DNA of 64,000 nt, from contig NZ_JADTQG010000007.1 of assembly GCF_016008875.1 (NCBI RefSeq), forward strand, positions 1 through 64,000. The letters are read 5' to 3'. The notes beneath the pieces are model-generated. The model worked only from the letters and a program-made list of their open reading frames with translations. It made no database searches and was not told the origin of the DNA. Within the stretch, counting starts at the first letter, position 1, and every line of letters starts with the position of its first letter. Made by a program: the position numbers and the translations under genes. Positions 36,761-45,713 of this stretch are shown here, one piece after another. The stretch is from Ectopseudomonas mendocina (lineage in GTDB: Bacteria; Pseudomonadota; Gammaproteobacteria; Pseudomonadales; Pseudomonadaceae).

Positions 36761-36792
36761 CGAAAAAGGCGGCCTCAAGGCCGCCTTTTTCG
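36761..36792. terminator. Bidirectional intrinsic terminator (pilZ/mlaA)
   Basis: A perfect 15-bp stem, CGAAAAAGGCGGCCT with its reverse complement, around a 2-base loop; A5 and T5 at the stem edges serve as U-tracts in both directions. It lies between convergent genes. Confidence 0.93.
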
Positions 36793-36836
36793 TATCCACG
36801 GAGCGCTGCTTGCGCAGCCGTGAGCTTATCAGCTAC

Positions 36837-37541
36837 TTAGAAGTCGTCTTCGACCTGCCCGTCCTTGATCTTGTATTCGCGGCTCTGCAGGTAGGCGTTG
36901 CGGATGAAGATGTACTTGTCGCCGCTGATCAGGCGCTCGGCCTGCAGCAGATTGGCCCGGGTGTCGATGACCTGAACGCCGCGGGTGACGTTACGGGTTG
37001 GCACGTGATCCATGTACGGATACGGGGTCAGCAAACTGTCCGGTACTCGCCCGGCAGCATCGCGCACGGTGCTTGGGCCAAGGAACGGAAGCACTAGGTA
37101 CGGGCCGCTGTCCAGCCCCCAGACGCCGAGGGTCTGACCGAAATCTTCGTTGTTCTTCTGCAGGCCCATGTGCTTGGCCACATCGAAGAAGCCAAGAACA
37201 CCGAACGTGGTGTTGAAGATCAGGCGACCGGTATCGACACCGGCGTTATGCAGCTTGCCCTGCAGGAGATTGTTGGCCAGGTTGCCGACGTCGCCGATAT
37301 TGCCGAAGACGTTGTGTACGCCGTCTTCGAGAAACTGCGGCGTGACGGCGCGGTAGCCCTGCGCCACAGGCTTCAGCGCATAGGTATCGAGAGTATCGTT
37401 GAAGCGGAAGATGGGCCGGTTGAAACTTTCCCAGGGGTCGTCCTCCGAAGCGGCCTGGCCCATCGCAGGCAGCAGGCTCAGGCCAAGCAGGGCCATCAGG
37501 CCACCCAGGCGCGCGATCCAGCGAGCACCGATCACATGCAT
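36837..37541 (-). CDS. mlaA: MlaA/VacJ family phospholipid transport protein
   Basis: MlaA removes misplaced phospholipids from the outer leaflet of the outer membrane and passes them to the Mla pathway. The 234-residue product has a signal peptide (hydrophobic MALLGLSLLPAMG, cleavage near AQA-type GQAAS), DDPWESFNRPIFRFND, and the VacJ core FLEDGVHNVFGNIGDVGNLANNLLQG, FNTTFGVLGFFDVAKHMGL and DFGQTLGVWGLDSGPYLVLPFLGPST. No cysteine occurs near the signal peptide, so the usual lipobox is missing. AAGGAG precedes the ATG at 37541; a longer frame upstream has no site. Confidence 0.93.
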   Translation of the reverse strand: MHVIGARWIARLGGLMALLGLSLLPAMGQAASEDDPWESFNRPIFRFNDTLDTYALKPVAQGYRAVTPQFLEDGVHNVFGNIGDVGNLANNLLQGKLHNAGVDTGRLIFNTTFGVLGFFDVAKHMGLQKNNEDFGQTLGVWGLDSGPYLVLPFLGPSTVRDAAGRVPDSLLTPYPYMDHVPTRNVTRGVQVIDTRANLLQAERLISGDKYIFIRNAYLQSREYKIKDGQVEDDF

Positions 37542-37645
37542 TGAAGTCTCTCCTTGAGGGAAATAAGGTGGCCACCGCCAGCGGCCCGAAGGCCGCGTAG
37601 TATAAAGCCTGAAGCCTGTATTGGGCAGCATAGCGAAGAAAAGCG

Positions 37646-38056
37646 ATGACCGATGAAACCTTGCTGCACACCGCACACATCCCCGTACGCTGGGGCGACA
37701 TGGACAGCTATGGGCACGTCAACAACATCATCTACATGCAGTATCTGGAAGAGGCCCGCGTCGCCTGGTTCGAGCTGGCCGGCGTGGCGATGAGCAATGT
37801 GCCATTCGGTCCGGTGGTGCTGCAGACCCAGCACACCTACCTCAAACCCGTGGTGTACCCCGCCACCGTGGTGGTGCAATTGAGAGCTGGCGCAGTAGGA
37901 CGCAGCAGTGTCGTGATCGAGCATCGCCTGAGTACGGTCGAGGATCCGCTGACGAGCTACGGCGAGGGTTACTGCAAGCTGGTATGGGTCGATCACGGCA
38001 GCGGCAAGTCGGTGGCGCTGCCCGAGCATGTGCGCGCCCTGTTCGGCGTCATCTGA
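37646..38056 (+). CDS. Acyl-CoA thioesterase, hotdog fold (4HBT family)
   Basis: The 136-residue protein has the 4-hydroxybenzoyl-CoA thioesterase signature RWGDMDSYGHVNNIIYMQYLEEARVAWF, with the Asp that acts as catalytic nucleophile or base, followed by the remaining hotdog strands. It should hydrolyse a short or medium acyl-CoA; the substrate is unknown. It is divergent from mlaA. Confidence 0.9.
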   Translation: MTDETLLHTAHIPVRWGDMDSYGHVNNIIYMQYLEEARVAWFELAGVAMSNVPFGPVVLQTQHTYLKPVVYPATVVVQLRAGAVGRSSVVIEHRLSTVEDPLTSYGEGYCKLVWVDHGSGKSVALPEHVRALFGVI

Positions 38057-38118
38057 CAGTCATCTTTCGGTCATCCGCAGGCGCTAGATTGGCCTAGGCC
38101 ATTGCCACGGATGATCCC

Positions 38119-38835
38119 ATGCCCTTCTCCTGCACTGCCCTGATCTTTCAACTGTCCGGCTGCCTGGTCGACTTCGGTGCCCGCACGCTGCCTGTCGCAC
38201 TGCAGCGGCTGCACCCCGAACACGCCGGCAAGCCCGTCTCGGGCACCCCTCAACAGGCGCTGGAAGCCTGCCTGGGCAAACCAGCAACTGCCGGGCAACT
38301 GCAGGCGCTGGAGCAGATCCTTGGCGAAGTCGCAGGCGCGCATACCGAACTGACCCCAGGCGCCGCACAGTTGCTGCAAATCCTGCATGGCTACGGAACG
38401 CCGTGCGCCTGGCTCGACGACCTACCAGCCGATGCCAGCCTGCGCCTGGCCCAGGCACTGCCGGCGCCCATCGAGGCGGTGATCAGCCACCAGGCCAGGC
38501 CCTGGCCAGCGCCAGATAGCTGCTGGCAGGCGCTGAGCCAATTGGGCGTCGAGCGCCTGGATGGCAGCATCGTCGTCAGCGGCAATCCTCTGCTGCTGCA
38601 GGCAGGCCTAAATGCCGGTTGCTGGACCATCGGCTTGGCCGCCTGCGGGCCACTGTGCGGCTACGCCCCGGCTGACTGGCAAGCGCTCGGTGCAAACGAG
38701 CAGGAACGCCTGCGCGCCGAGGCCACGCTGCAACTCTATCGTCTGGGTGTGCACTCGGTGGTCGATCACCTGGGCGAAATCCAGGCTAGCCTCGACGACA
38801 TCGGCATGCGCCGCAGCAAGGGCGAAAAGCCCTGA
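38119..38835 (+). CDS. HAD-superfamily protein with a lost catalytic motif
   Basis: The 238-residue protein follows the phosphonatase/phosphoglycolate-phosphatase layout: a start like ALIFQLSGCLVDFG, a helical cap, SIVVSGNPLLLQAGLNAGCWTIGLA in place of motif III/IV and a C-terminal helical tail. The first HAD motif normally reads DxDGTL; here both aspartates are replaced (QLSGCL), so phosphotransfer by the usual route is impossible. The position between the thioesterase and the DUF4404 gene matches a conserved P. aeruginosa gene I recall as phosphonatase-like. It is likely a pseudoenzyme. Confidence 0.75.
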   Translation: MPFSCTALIFQLSGCLVDFGARTLPVALQRLHPEHAGKPVSGTPQQALEACLGKPATAGQLQALEQILGEVAGAHTELTPGAAQLLQILHGYGTPCAWLDDLPADASLRLAQALPAPIEAVISHQARPWPAPDSCWQALSQLGVERLDGSIVVSGNPLLLQAGLNAGCWTIGLAACGPLCGYAPADWQALGANEQERLRAEATLQLYRLGVHSVVDHLGEIQASLDDIGMRRSKGEKP

Positions 38836-38952
38836 GCGCTTGACCGGGATCAGGCAAAGCCGGCGGGCTTGGATTAACCTTCAGATACGGCTGAAAACTT
38901 CCAGCGACACTGGGAGTCAATGTCTATGCCGATTCGACAAGGAGAGAACTCT

Positions 38953-39219
38953 ATGCCAGCAAACGACCTGCAGCAGCAATTGGAAGCCCTCCAGCAGCAC
39001 CTGGCCCAGGACACGCCGCTCAGCGAGGAAGAGCGAGCATCGCTTTACCTGCTGACCCAGGAAATCGAAGTGCAACTGGCGCGCGAAGCCGCGGCGGCGC
39101 CCGACGCCACGCTGGTCGATGGCGTCAATCTGGCCGTGGAACGTTTCGAGGCCAGTCATCCCACCCTTGCCGGTACTTTGCGCAATATCATGCAGAGCCT
39201 GGCCAATATGGGTATCTGA
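38953..39219 (+). CDS. DUF4404 family small helical protein
   Basis: An 88-residue, mostly helical acidic protein (LQQQLEALQQHLAQDTPLSEEERASLYLLTQEIEVQLA; VNLAVERFEASHPTLAGTLRNIMQSLANMGI), matching the DUF4404 pattern found next to queF in Pseudomonas. AAGGAG precedes the ATG at 38953 at ideal spacing. Function is unknown. Confidence 0.8.
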   Translation: MPANDLQQQLEALQQHLAQDTPLSEEERASLYLLTQEIEVQLAREAAAAPDATLVDGVNLAVERFEASHPTLAGTLRNIMQSLANMGI

Positions 39220-39252
39220 ACGCCCCGGCGGATAGCTTCCGAGAACGCAAAC

Positions 39253-39452
39253 AAAATGCCGCCTAATGGCGCAATGCTGTTCACTTAAGAAACGGTCAAA
39301 CACGATCAGTCCCCTCGGCTTAGGGAGAGGGGGAAACCGGCGGTTTCGCGGTGTTTTCGGCCCTCTCCCCCAGCCCCTCTCCCATAAATGGGAGAGGGGA
39401 GCAAAACGTGTGCGACCTTAAGTGAACAGCATTAGCCTGATTGCGGCATTTT
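39253..39452. terminator. Intrinsic terminator split by a MITE-like insertion
   Basis: AAAATGCCGC (39253-39262) and its exact reverse complement GCGGCATTTT (39443-39452), the latter running into TTTTTC, flank the MITE-like element. They form the two arms of a terminator between DUF4404 and queF whose loop now holds the insertion. Confidence 0.6.
39273..39433. mobile_element. MITE-like element, copy B (inverted relative to copy A)
   Basis: 161 bases with perfect 17-bp terminal inverted repeats, AATGCTGTTCACTTAAG and CTTAAGTGAACAGCATT. Read on the minus strand, it aligns with copy A at 4505-4682 along its whole length, including the CTCCCCTCTCCCAT.TATGGGAGAGGGG hairpin and CTGAAAACACCGC-type core. 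It has no coding capacity. No clear target-site duplication was recognised. Confidence 0.7.
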
Positions 39453-39459
39453 TCTTGGA

Positions 39460-40290
39460 TCACTGCCGCGCCAAGCGGCCATTTTCCGGCGTGATCGCCT
39501 CGGTGCTGCGGTAGGGGTTGATATCCAACCCGCCGCGGCGCACATAACGGGCATAGACGGTGAGTGTCTGCGGCTGCAGCAGTCGCTGCAGATCAAGGAA
39601 GATGCGCTCGACGCACTGCTCGTGAAAATCCGCGTGCTGGCGGAAGCTCACCAGGTAGGCCAGCAGGCTGGCGTGGTCCAGCGCGGCACCGCGGTACTCG
39701 ACCACCAGGCTGCCCCAGTCCGGCTGGCCGGTGACCGGGCAGTTGGACTTGAGCAGATGGCTGTGCAGGCTCTCTTCCACAACCCGACCAGCATCGCAGC
39801 GCAGCAGTTCGGGTTGCGGGTGATCGTACTGGCTGACGCTGACTTCCAGCTCATCGATGCACTGCCCCGGCAGCGTCGCCACGCCCTCTGCGGACACCTC
39901 ACTCAGCGAACGCAGACGCACCGCTATCGGCTTGCCGGCCACGTGCGACAGATCACGCTCCAGTGTCGTCTGCACCTCGTCCCAACTGGCGAAAGCCGAC
40001 TGGTTTAGCGAGTTGAGGTAAAGCTTGAAGGACTTCGACTCGATGATGTTCGGCGAGTCGGCCGGGATAGCGAACTCGCCAATGGCCACCACGGGTTTGC
40101 CGGACGGCAGCAGCCAGGACAGCTCGTAGCAGTTCCAGTAGTCCACGCCCTGATACGGCAGGTTGGCGCCATCCAGGCCCAGCTCCGCCCATTTGGTGGT
40201 ACGCGAGATGGGGAACAACAGCTCGGGACTGTACTCGGCGATGTACTGGCTGGACTTGCCCAGCGGGGAATGTTCGGCGGGGTGCTGCAT
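39460..40290 (-). CDS. queF: NADPH-dependent 7-cyano-7-deazaguanine reductase (QueF)
   Basis: QueF reduces preQ0 to preQ1 in queuosine biosynthesis. The 276-residue, two-domain (YqcD-like) form has the nucleophilic Cys in [15 protein letters not shown], the QueF motif [14 protein letters not shown] in the N-terminal half and [12 protein letters not shown] with the substrate-binding Glu. The ATG at 40290 ([12 protein letters not shown]) is the expected start; an upstream TTG three codons earlier is less likely. No preQ1 riboswitch was seen upstream. Confidence 0.96.
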   Translation of the reverse strand: MQHPAEHSPLGKSSQYIAEYSPELLFPISRTTKWAELGLDGANLPYQGVDYWNCYELSWLLPSGKPVVAIGEFAIPADSPNIIESKSFKLYLNSLNQSAFASWDEVQTTLERDLSHVAGKPIAVRLRSLSEVSAEGVATLPGQCIDELEVSVSQYDHPQPELLRCDAGRVVEESLHSHLLKSNCPVTGQPDWGSLVVEYRGAALDHASLLAYLVSFRQHADFHEQCVERIFLDLQRLLQPQTLTVYARYVRRGGLDINPYRSTEAITPENGRLARQ

Positions 40291-40376
40291 GGCGCGCAAT
40301 CCAGTGTGGCGAAAAACCGCGCGAGTTTAGCGGGTTGACCGCCGCGCCGCACGCGTGAAGCACTACGCCGGCCACC

Positions 40377-40526
40377 TGTAGGAGGGAGCTCTGCTCGCGA
40401 AACGTCTTACAGCCAGAAGCTTCGCGAGTAGAGCTCACTCCTACCACAGTAATCAGTCGCTAAGCGCCGTGGAAGGGCTCTACCCGCGACAGCATCAAAA
40501 GCTCGCCGCTAAAGCGCCTCCTACAG
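40377..40526. repeat. Two inverted REP pairs between queF and the RND operon
   Basis: TGTAGGAGGGAGCTCTGCTCGCGAA faces TTCGCGAGTAGAGCTCACTCCTAC, then a second, more diverged pair (GTGGAAGGGCTCTACCCGCGA; CGCCGCTAAAGCGCCTCCTACA) follows up to the RND gene stop. They fill the region upstream of queF and after the RND gene. Confidence 0.75.
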
Positions 40527-40529
40527 GAC

Positions 40530-43500
40530 TCAGACAGCCACCTGCTCGTCCTCGATCTTGCGCAGCGGCGCCCAGCGTCGCAGCAGCAGATATAGCGTCG
40601 GGATCACATAAAGCGTGAAGAAGGTGCCGACCAGCAGCCCGCCGACGATCACCAGGCCGATCTGCTGGCGGCTTTCGGCACCGGCGCCGGTGGCAATGGC
40701 CAAGGGCAACGAACCCAGGACCATCGCGCCGGTGGTCATCAGGATCGGCCGCAGACGCTGCACCGAGGCCTCAATCACCGACTCACGCAGTGCCCTGCCC
40801 TCACGCAGCAGATGATTGGCGAACTCGACGATCAGGATGCCGTGCTTGGTGATCAGGCCGATCAGGGTCACCAGGCCGATCTGCGAATAGATGTTCCAGG
40901 TGCCGCCGAACAGCTTCAGCGCCAGCAAGGCGCCTGCCATCGATAGGGGCACGCTGAAGAGGATGATCAGCGGATCGCTGAAACTCTCGAACTGCGCCGC
41001 CAGCACCAGGAAGATGAAAGCCAGCGCCAGGGCGAAGATCAGCAGGATGCCCGAGCTGGACTCCTTGAAATCCCGCGAGGTGCCGGTGTAGTCGTACTGC
41101 GTCTCCGGCGGAAACACCTCACGTGCAGCCACCTCCAGATGATTCAGGGCCTCGCCCAGGGTGTAGCCGGTGCCGACGTTGGCGCTGATGGTCACCGCGC
41201 GCAACTGGTTGAAGTGGTTGAGCTCGCGCGGCGCAACCGTCTCGCGCAATTCGATCAGGTTCGACAATTGCACCATGCCGCCGTCGCGGTCACGCACGTA
41301 GACGCGATTCAGATCCTGCGGGTTGCTGCGGTCGATATCCTCCAGTTGCACCAACACGTCGTACTGCTCGCCGTTCTGCTTGAAACGGGTCACTTGGCGG
41401 CTGCCGAACAGGCTTTCCAGGCTGCGCCCGATCACCGATACATCGGTGCCAACGGCGGCGGCCTGCTCGCGATTGACGGTGATCTTGAGCTGCGGTGAGT
41501 TGAGCTTGAGGTCGCTGTCCAGCCCTTCCAGCTCCGGATAGTCGCGCATGCGCTCCATCAACTGCTCGACATAGCCCTGCAGCTCGGCATATTCCATGGA
41601 CGAACGGATGACGAAATTGATCGGCTGGTTGCGCGCGCTTTGCCCCAGCGGCGGGCGGTTGACCGGGGTGACGCGCATGCCGGCGATATCCTGCAGTTTC
41701 GGCAGCAATTCATTGCGGATCTCGAACTGGGTGCGCGTGCGATCGGCCCAATCTTCCAGCTTCATGAAGGAAATGCCCTGGGCCACGGTGGGGAAGCCAG
41801 CCACCACCAGATAGCGATTGGTCTCGGGGATGCTGGCATAAGCAGCCTCCACCTCGCGGGCATAGCGTGCGGTGTAGTCAATGGTGGCGCCATCGGGGCC
41901 ATTGAACACGCCGACGATGGTGCCGGTGTCCTCGGTGGGCGCCAGCTCCGAACGCAAGCCGCCGAACAGCCAGGCGCAGAGCACGAAGGCGGCCAGCAGC
42001 ACGCCCAACACCAGCGGCCAGGCGCGCAGGGCGCGGTCCAAGCTGTGCTTGTAGCTGTAGGTAAGACCGTTGAGGAAGCCCTCGATCAGGTTGTACACGC
42101 GACCGTGACGCTGCTCGTGCTCATGCGCTTTGAGCATGACTGCACACATCATCGGCGTCAGGGTTAGGGCCACGAAACCGGATACCAGCACCGAGCCGGC
42201 CAGGGTCCAGGCGAACTCGGTGAACAACTTGCCGGTGGTGCCCTGCATGAAGCCGATCGGGGCGAACACCGCAGCCAGGGTCAGAGTCATGGCGATCACC
42301 GCAAAGGCGATCTCGCGACTGCCTTTGAAAGCGGCCTGCACCGGCTTCATCCCCGCCTCGATATGGCGGTGGATGTTCTCCAGCATGACGATGGCGTCGT
42401 CCACCACCAGGCCGATGGCCAGGACCATGGCCAGCAACGTCAGGGTGTTGATAGTGAAGCCCATCAGCGACATCACGGCGAAGGCGCCGATCAGCGACAC
42501 CGGAATGGTCACCAGCGGGATCAGCGTGGCGCGCAGCGAGCGCAGGAAGATGAAGATGATCAGGATGACCAGCGCCACGGCTTCCCAGATGGTGGTGAAG
42601 ACGTTATCGATGGACTCGCGGATGAACTGCGAGTTGTCGTTGGCCACGGTCATCTTCATGCCGTCGGGCAGCAGCGCCTTGACCTCGTCCCAGGCCGCCG
42701 CGAGGCCGTCGGAGATATCCAGCGGGTTGGCCGTCGCCTGCTTGACCAGGCCGAGGGTCACCGCCGGTAAACCGTTGAAGCGCACCACCGACCGCTCGTC
42801 GCGCGGCCCCACTTCGGCACGGCCGACGTCGGACAGACGCAGCAGATAACCTTGCGAGTCATCAAGGATCAATTCGTTGAACTGCTCCGGCGTGCGCAGA
42901 TCGGTTTCCGACAACACACTGAATTCGCGCTCGCGCGACTCGATGCGACCTGCTGGAATTTCCACGTTCTGTCGGCGCAGGGCGTCTTCGACGTCCTGCA
43001 CGGTGAGGTTGTGCGCGGCGAGCTTCTCCGGGTCGAGCCAGATGCGCATAGAGAAGGTACGTGCACCGCGCACCTGCACTTCCGATACGCCAGGAATGGT
43101 CTGCAGGCGATCCTTGATCACCCGCTCCAGCAGGTCGGTGATCTCCATCGCACTGTGCTGCTGGCTGTGAAAAGCGATCCACACCACCGGCTGGGCGTCG
43201 GCCTCGACCTTCTGCACGATGGGCTCGTCCACTTCATCCGGCAACAGGTTACGCACGCGACCCAGGCGATCACGTACGTCGTTGGCCGCCTCGTCGGCGC
43301 TGCGGCCGAGACGGAACTGCGCAGTGATCTGGGTGTTTTCCGCACGGCTGATGGAGGTGACGAAGTCCAGCCCCTCGATGCCGGACAGTACGTCCTCCAC
43401 CGGTTGCGCCACCTGCGACTCCATGATTTCCGGGCTGGCACCAGGATAAGTGACCTGCACCGTGACGATGGGCACGTCGATATTGGGATATTCGCGCACG

Positions 43501-43598
43501 TTGAGGCGGTCATAGGCCATCAGGCCCAGCAGCACCACGATCAGCGACAGGACGGTGGCGAAGACCGGCCTGCGGATGCAGACGTCGGAGAGCGTCAC
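40530..43598 (-). CDS. RND efflux transporter, HAE1 family inner-membrane pump
   Basis: The 1022-residue protein has the 12-helix RND layout with two large periplasmic loops. It keeps the proton-relay Asp pair in GLVVDDAIVMLENIHRH (fourth helix), the relay Lys in GLITKHGILIVEF (tenth helix), the first-helix block RRPVFATVLSLIVVLLG and the GxxxPIGFMQG region after helix 6. It exports hydrophobic or cationic compounds by proton antiport together with the adaptor encoded just upstream (ATGA overlap). No outer-membrane channel gene is in the operon, so a shared TolC/OprM-type channel is implied. Substrates are unknown. Confidence 0.93.
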   Translation of the reverse strand: MTLSDVCIRRPVFATVLSLIVVLLGLMAYDRLNVREYPNIDVPIVTVQVTYPGASPEIMESQVAQPVEDVLSGIEGLDFVTSISRAENTQITAQFRLGRSADEAANDVRDRLGRVRNLLPDEVDEPIVQKVEADAQPVVWIAFHSQQHSAMEITDLLERVIKDRLQTIPGVSEVQVRGARTFSMRIWLDPEKLAAHNLTVQDVEDALRRQNVEIPAGRIESREREFSVLSETDLRTPEQFNELILDDSQGYLLRLSDVGRAEVGPRDERSVVRFNGLPAVTLGLVKQATANPLDISDGLAAAWDEVKALLPDGMKMTVANDNSQFIRESIDNVFTTIWEAVALVILIIFIFLRSLRATLIPLVTIPVSLIGAFAVMSLMGFTINTLTLLAMVLAIGLVVDDAIVMLENIHRHIEAGMKPVQAAFKGSREIAFAVIAMTLTLAAVFAPIGFMQGTTGKLFTEFAWTLAGSVLVSGFVALTLTPMMCAVMLKAHEHEQRHGRVYNLIEGFLNGLTYSYKHSLDRALRAWPLVLGVLLAAFVLCAWLFGGLRSELAPTEDTGTIVGVFNGPDGATIDYTARYAREVEAAYASIPETNRYLVVAGFPTVAQGISFMKLEDWADRTRTQFEIRNELLPKLQDIAGMRVTPVNRPPLGQSARNQPINFVIRSSMEYAELQGYVEQLMERMRDYPELEGLDSDLKLNSPQLKITVNREQAAAVGTDVSVIGRSLESLFGSRQVTRFKQNGEQYDVLVQLEDIDRSNPQDLNRVYVRDRDGGMVQLSNLIELRETVAPRELNHFNQLRAVTISANVGTGYTLGEALNHLEVAAREVFPPETQYDYTGTSRDFKESSSGILLIFALALAFIFLVLAAQFESFSDPLIILFSVPLSMAGALLALKLFGGTWNIYSQIGLVTLIGLITKHGILIVEFANHLLREGRALRESVIEASVQRLRPILMTTGAMVLGSLPLAIATGAGAESRQQIGLVIVGGLLVGTFFTLYVIPTLYLLLRRWAPLRKIEDEQVAV

Positions 43599-44617
43599 GG
43601 CTGACGCTCCCCGCTCTTGCTGCGCACGGCAAGCCCCTCGCGCACACGCTGCCAGCCGGCGCTGATCACCGTCTCGTCACCCTGCAGACCTTCGCGCACC
43701 TCGACCAGGCCATCGAAACGCTTGCCCAACGTGATCTCGCGGCGCTCAACCTTGCCATCGACCAGCAGATTGACCAGCAGCTTGTCACCCTGCGGCATCA
43801 CCGCCTCCTCAGGGATCACCAGCGCATCGGGACGCTCCTCGAGAATCACCGAAACGCGGACGAACTGGCCCGGGCGCAGACGGCGATCATCGTTGCCGAT
43901 GTGTGCGCGGATCGCCTGGCTGCGCCCGGCTTCGTCCAGGCGCGGGTTGATGGCGAAGATTTCGCCGCGAAAGCGTTCGCCAGGAAAGGTGTCGAGTGTG
44001 ATCTCCACGGTCTGGCCCAAGCGCACCTGGGCCACGGCCTTCTGCGGAATGCGGAAGTCGACCTTGAGCGGGTCGAGCACCTCCAGGTTGACGATGTTCT
44101 GTCCGGCGCTGAGGTAGTCGCCGACACTAGCCTGGCGCAGGCCGAGCGTGCCGTCGTAGGGCGCCTTGATCTGGGTCTTGTCGAGCCGCGCCTGAGCCAG
44201 GGCCTGGCTGGCCCGCGCAGCCTGCAACTGGCTTTGCGCCTCGTCCAGCGCCTGCGCATTGCTGGCGCCACGCTGGAACAGCATCTGCGCGCGCTGGTGA
44301 TTCTTCTCGGCCAGATCGAGATTGGCTCGGGCCTGGGCGAATTCGGCGCGGGCGATGGCGTCGTCGAGACTGATCAGCAGGTCGCCAGCGGTCACCGCCT
44401 GCCCTTCACGAAAATGCAGGGAGGCCAGGCGCCCTTCCACTTCAGGACGAATCATCACCGACTCGTCGGAACGCAGCGAACCGAAGGTGATCAGCTCGTC
44501 GCGCACCTCCATCTGCCGCACCGGCACGACCTCGACCATCGGCCCCTCGGCCGCCCCTGCAGGCAACGCGCAAAAGCCCAGCAACAGCCACGGAAGCGCA
44601 CGCAACAGCACGGTCAT
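43595..44617 (-). CDS. RND periplasmic adaptor (membrane fusion protein)
   Basis: A 340-residue MFP. It has a signal peptide (LLRALPWLLLGFCALPAGAAEG), a biotinyl-lipoyl-like domain split by a helical hairpin (VEGRLASLHFREGQAVTAGDLLISLDD; AEFAQARANLDLAEKNHQRA..), TQIKAPYDGTLGLRQASVGDYLSAG and the beta-barrel region (VDFRIPQKAVAQVRLGQTVEI). It links the pump to an outer-membrane channel. The signal peptide has a Cys at LLLGFCA, but the consensus lipobox is weak. First gene of the two-gene operon. Confidence 0.92.
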   Translation of the reverse strand: MTVLLRALPWLLLGFCALPAGAAEGPMVEVVPVRQMEVRDELITFGSLRSDESVMIRPEVEGRLASLHFREGQAVTAGDLLISLDDAIARAEFAQARANLDLAEKNHQRAQMLFQRGASNAQALDEAQSQLQAARASQALAQARLDKTQIKAPYDGTLGLRQASVGDYLSAGQNIVNLEVLDPLKVDFRIPQKAVAQVRLGQTVEITLDTFPGERFRGEIFAINPRLDEAGRSQAIRAHIGNDDRRLRPGQFVRVSVILEERPDALVIPEEAVMPQGDKLLVNLLVDGKVERREITLGKRFDGLVEVREGLQGDETVISAGWQRVREGLAVRSKSGERQP

Positions 44618-44918
44618 GATCAGCCCCTTCTTCTTGGTAGAGGCGGAGTCTAACCGGCTGCTGCGTCGGCGCCAGCCTTACAAGTTATTTCGCTATGTGT
44701 TGGCGTGGGCAGGCACAGGATGGGGTAGTTGCGAAGAGGGTTTATCGGTGTTCAGCGATGTAGACAGTGCCCGGCAGAATCGCGGCTGAAGCCGCTCCCA
44801 CGGAATCGTGAAACCTGTAGGAGCGGCTTCAGCCGCGATGCTTTCGAAGCGCCCGGATTGCGCCCCGGATTGCGTCCGGGCTACGCGATCAGGCGAAGAA
44901 ATCCCTCATCGCGGCACG
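44618..44918. other. 301-base spacer with a REP doublet
   Basis: No gene is seen. The region holds the upstream DNA of the efflux operon and an inverted REP pair (44780-44839: TCGCGGCTGAAGCCGCTCCCAC against TGTAGGAGCGGCTTCAGCCGCGA), followed by tandem GCCCGGATTGCG/CCCGGATTGCGTCCGGGC hairpins near the end of the ABC permease gene. Confidence 0.7.
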
Positions 44919-45713
44919 TCACTGGCGCATGCCGCGACCGCTGACCAGCAGGCGAATGCACAGGGTATAGAGCGCGGCGGTCGCCAGCAGCATGAAGCCG
45001 ATGGCCACGCCGATGCGAATGTCGGACACCCCGAGAATGCCGTAGCGGAAGGCGTTGACCATATGCAGGATGGGGTTGCCCATCGACACCGTCTGCCAGA
45101 ACGGCGGCAGCAGGGTAATGGAGTAGAACACTCCGCCCAGGTAGGTCAGCGGCGTCAGCACGAAGGTAGGGACGATCGAAATGTCGTCGAAGTTGCGCGC
45201 ATAGACCGCGTTGACGAAGCCGCCGAGGGAGAAGATGGTCGCCGTCAGCAACACCACCAGTACGGTCACGCCTAGGTGATGCACCTGCAGATGGGTGAAG
45301 AACAGCGACAGGATGGTGACGATCACACCCACCGCCAGGCCGCGCAGCACGCCGCCGACGACGAAGCCGATGAGGATGGTGTGCGGCGACACCGGCGAAA
45401 CCAGCAACTCCTCGACGTTGCGCTGGAACTTGCTGCCGAAGAAGCTCGACACCACGTTGCCGTAGCTGTTGGTGATCACCGACATCATGATCAGCCCCGG
45501 CACGATGTACTCCATGTAGGTGAAGCCGCCCATGTCGCCGATCTGCCGGCCGATCAGGTTACCGAAGATGACGAAGTACAGGACCATGGTGATCGCCGGC
45601 GGCAGCAGGGTCTGCGGCCAGATACGCACGAAACGGCGCACCTCGCGATGGACGATGGTACGCAGGGCGACCAGGTTGGCAGCGAACTCGCTGTTGAGGT
45701 ACTGGGTATTCAT
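44919..45713 (-). CDS. ABC-2 type exporter permease (YadH-like)
   Basis: The 264-residue membrane protein has six hydrophobic segments and the ABC-2 block: RIWPQTLLPPAITMVLYFVIFGNLIG, YMEYIVPGLIMMSVITNSYGNVVSSFFGSKFQRNVEELLVSPVS, and FVLTPLTYLGGVFYSITLLPPFWQ. This is the YadH/NodJ-type permease. It shares ATGA with the ATPase gene. The exported substrate is not known. Confidence 0.92.
   Translation of the reverse strand: MNTQYLNSEFAANLVALRTIVHREVRRFVRIWPQTLLPPAITMVLYFVIFGNLIGRQIGDMGGFTYMEYIVPGLIMMSVITNSYGNVVSSFFGSKFQRNVEELLVSPVSPHTILIGFVVGGVLRGLAVGVIVTILSLFFTHLQVHHLGVTVLVVLLTATIFSLGGFVNAVYARNFDDISIVPTFVLTPLTYLGGVFYSITLLPPFWQTVSMGNPILHMVNAFRYGILGVSDIRIGVAIGFMLLATAALYTLCIRLLVSGRGMRQ

Noticed and set aside
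40291..40376. preQ1 riboswitch upstream of queF
   Set aside because: queF genes in other bacteria can have one, but no matching pseudoknot-type sequence was recognised; the upstream region runs into REP elements.
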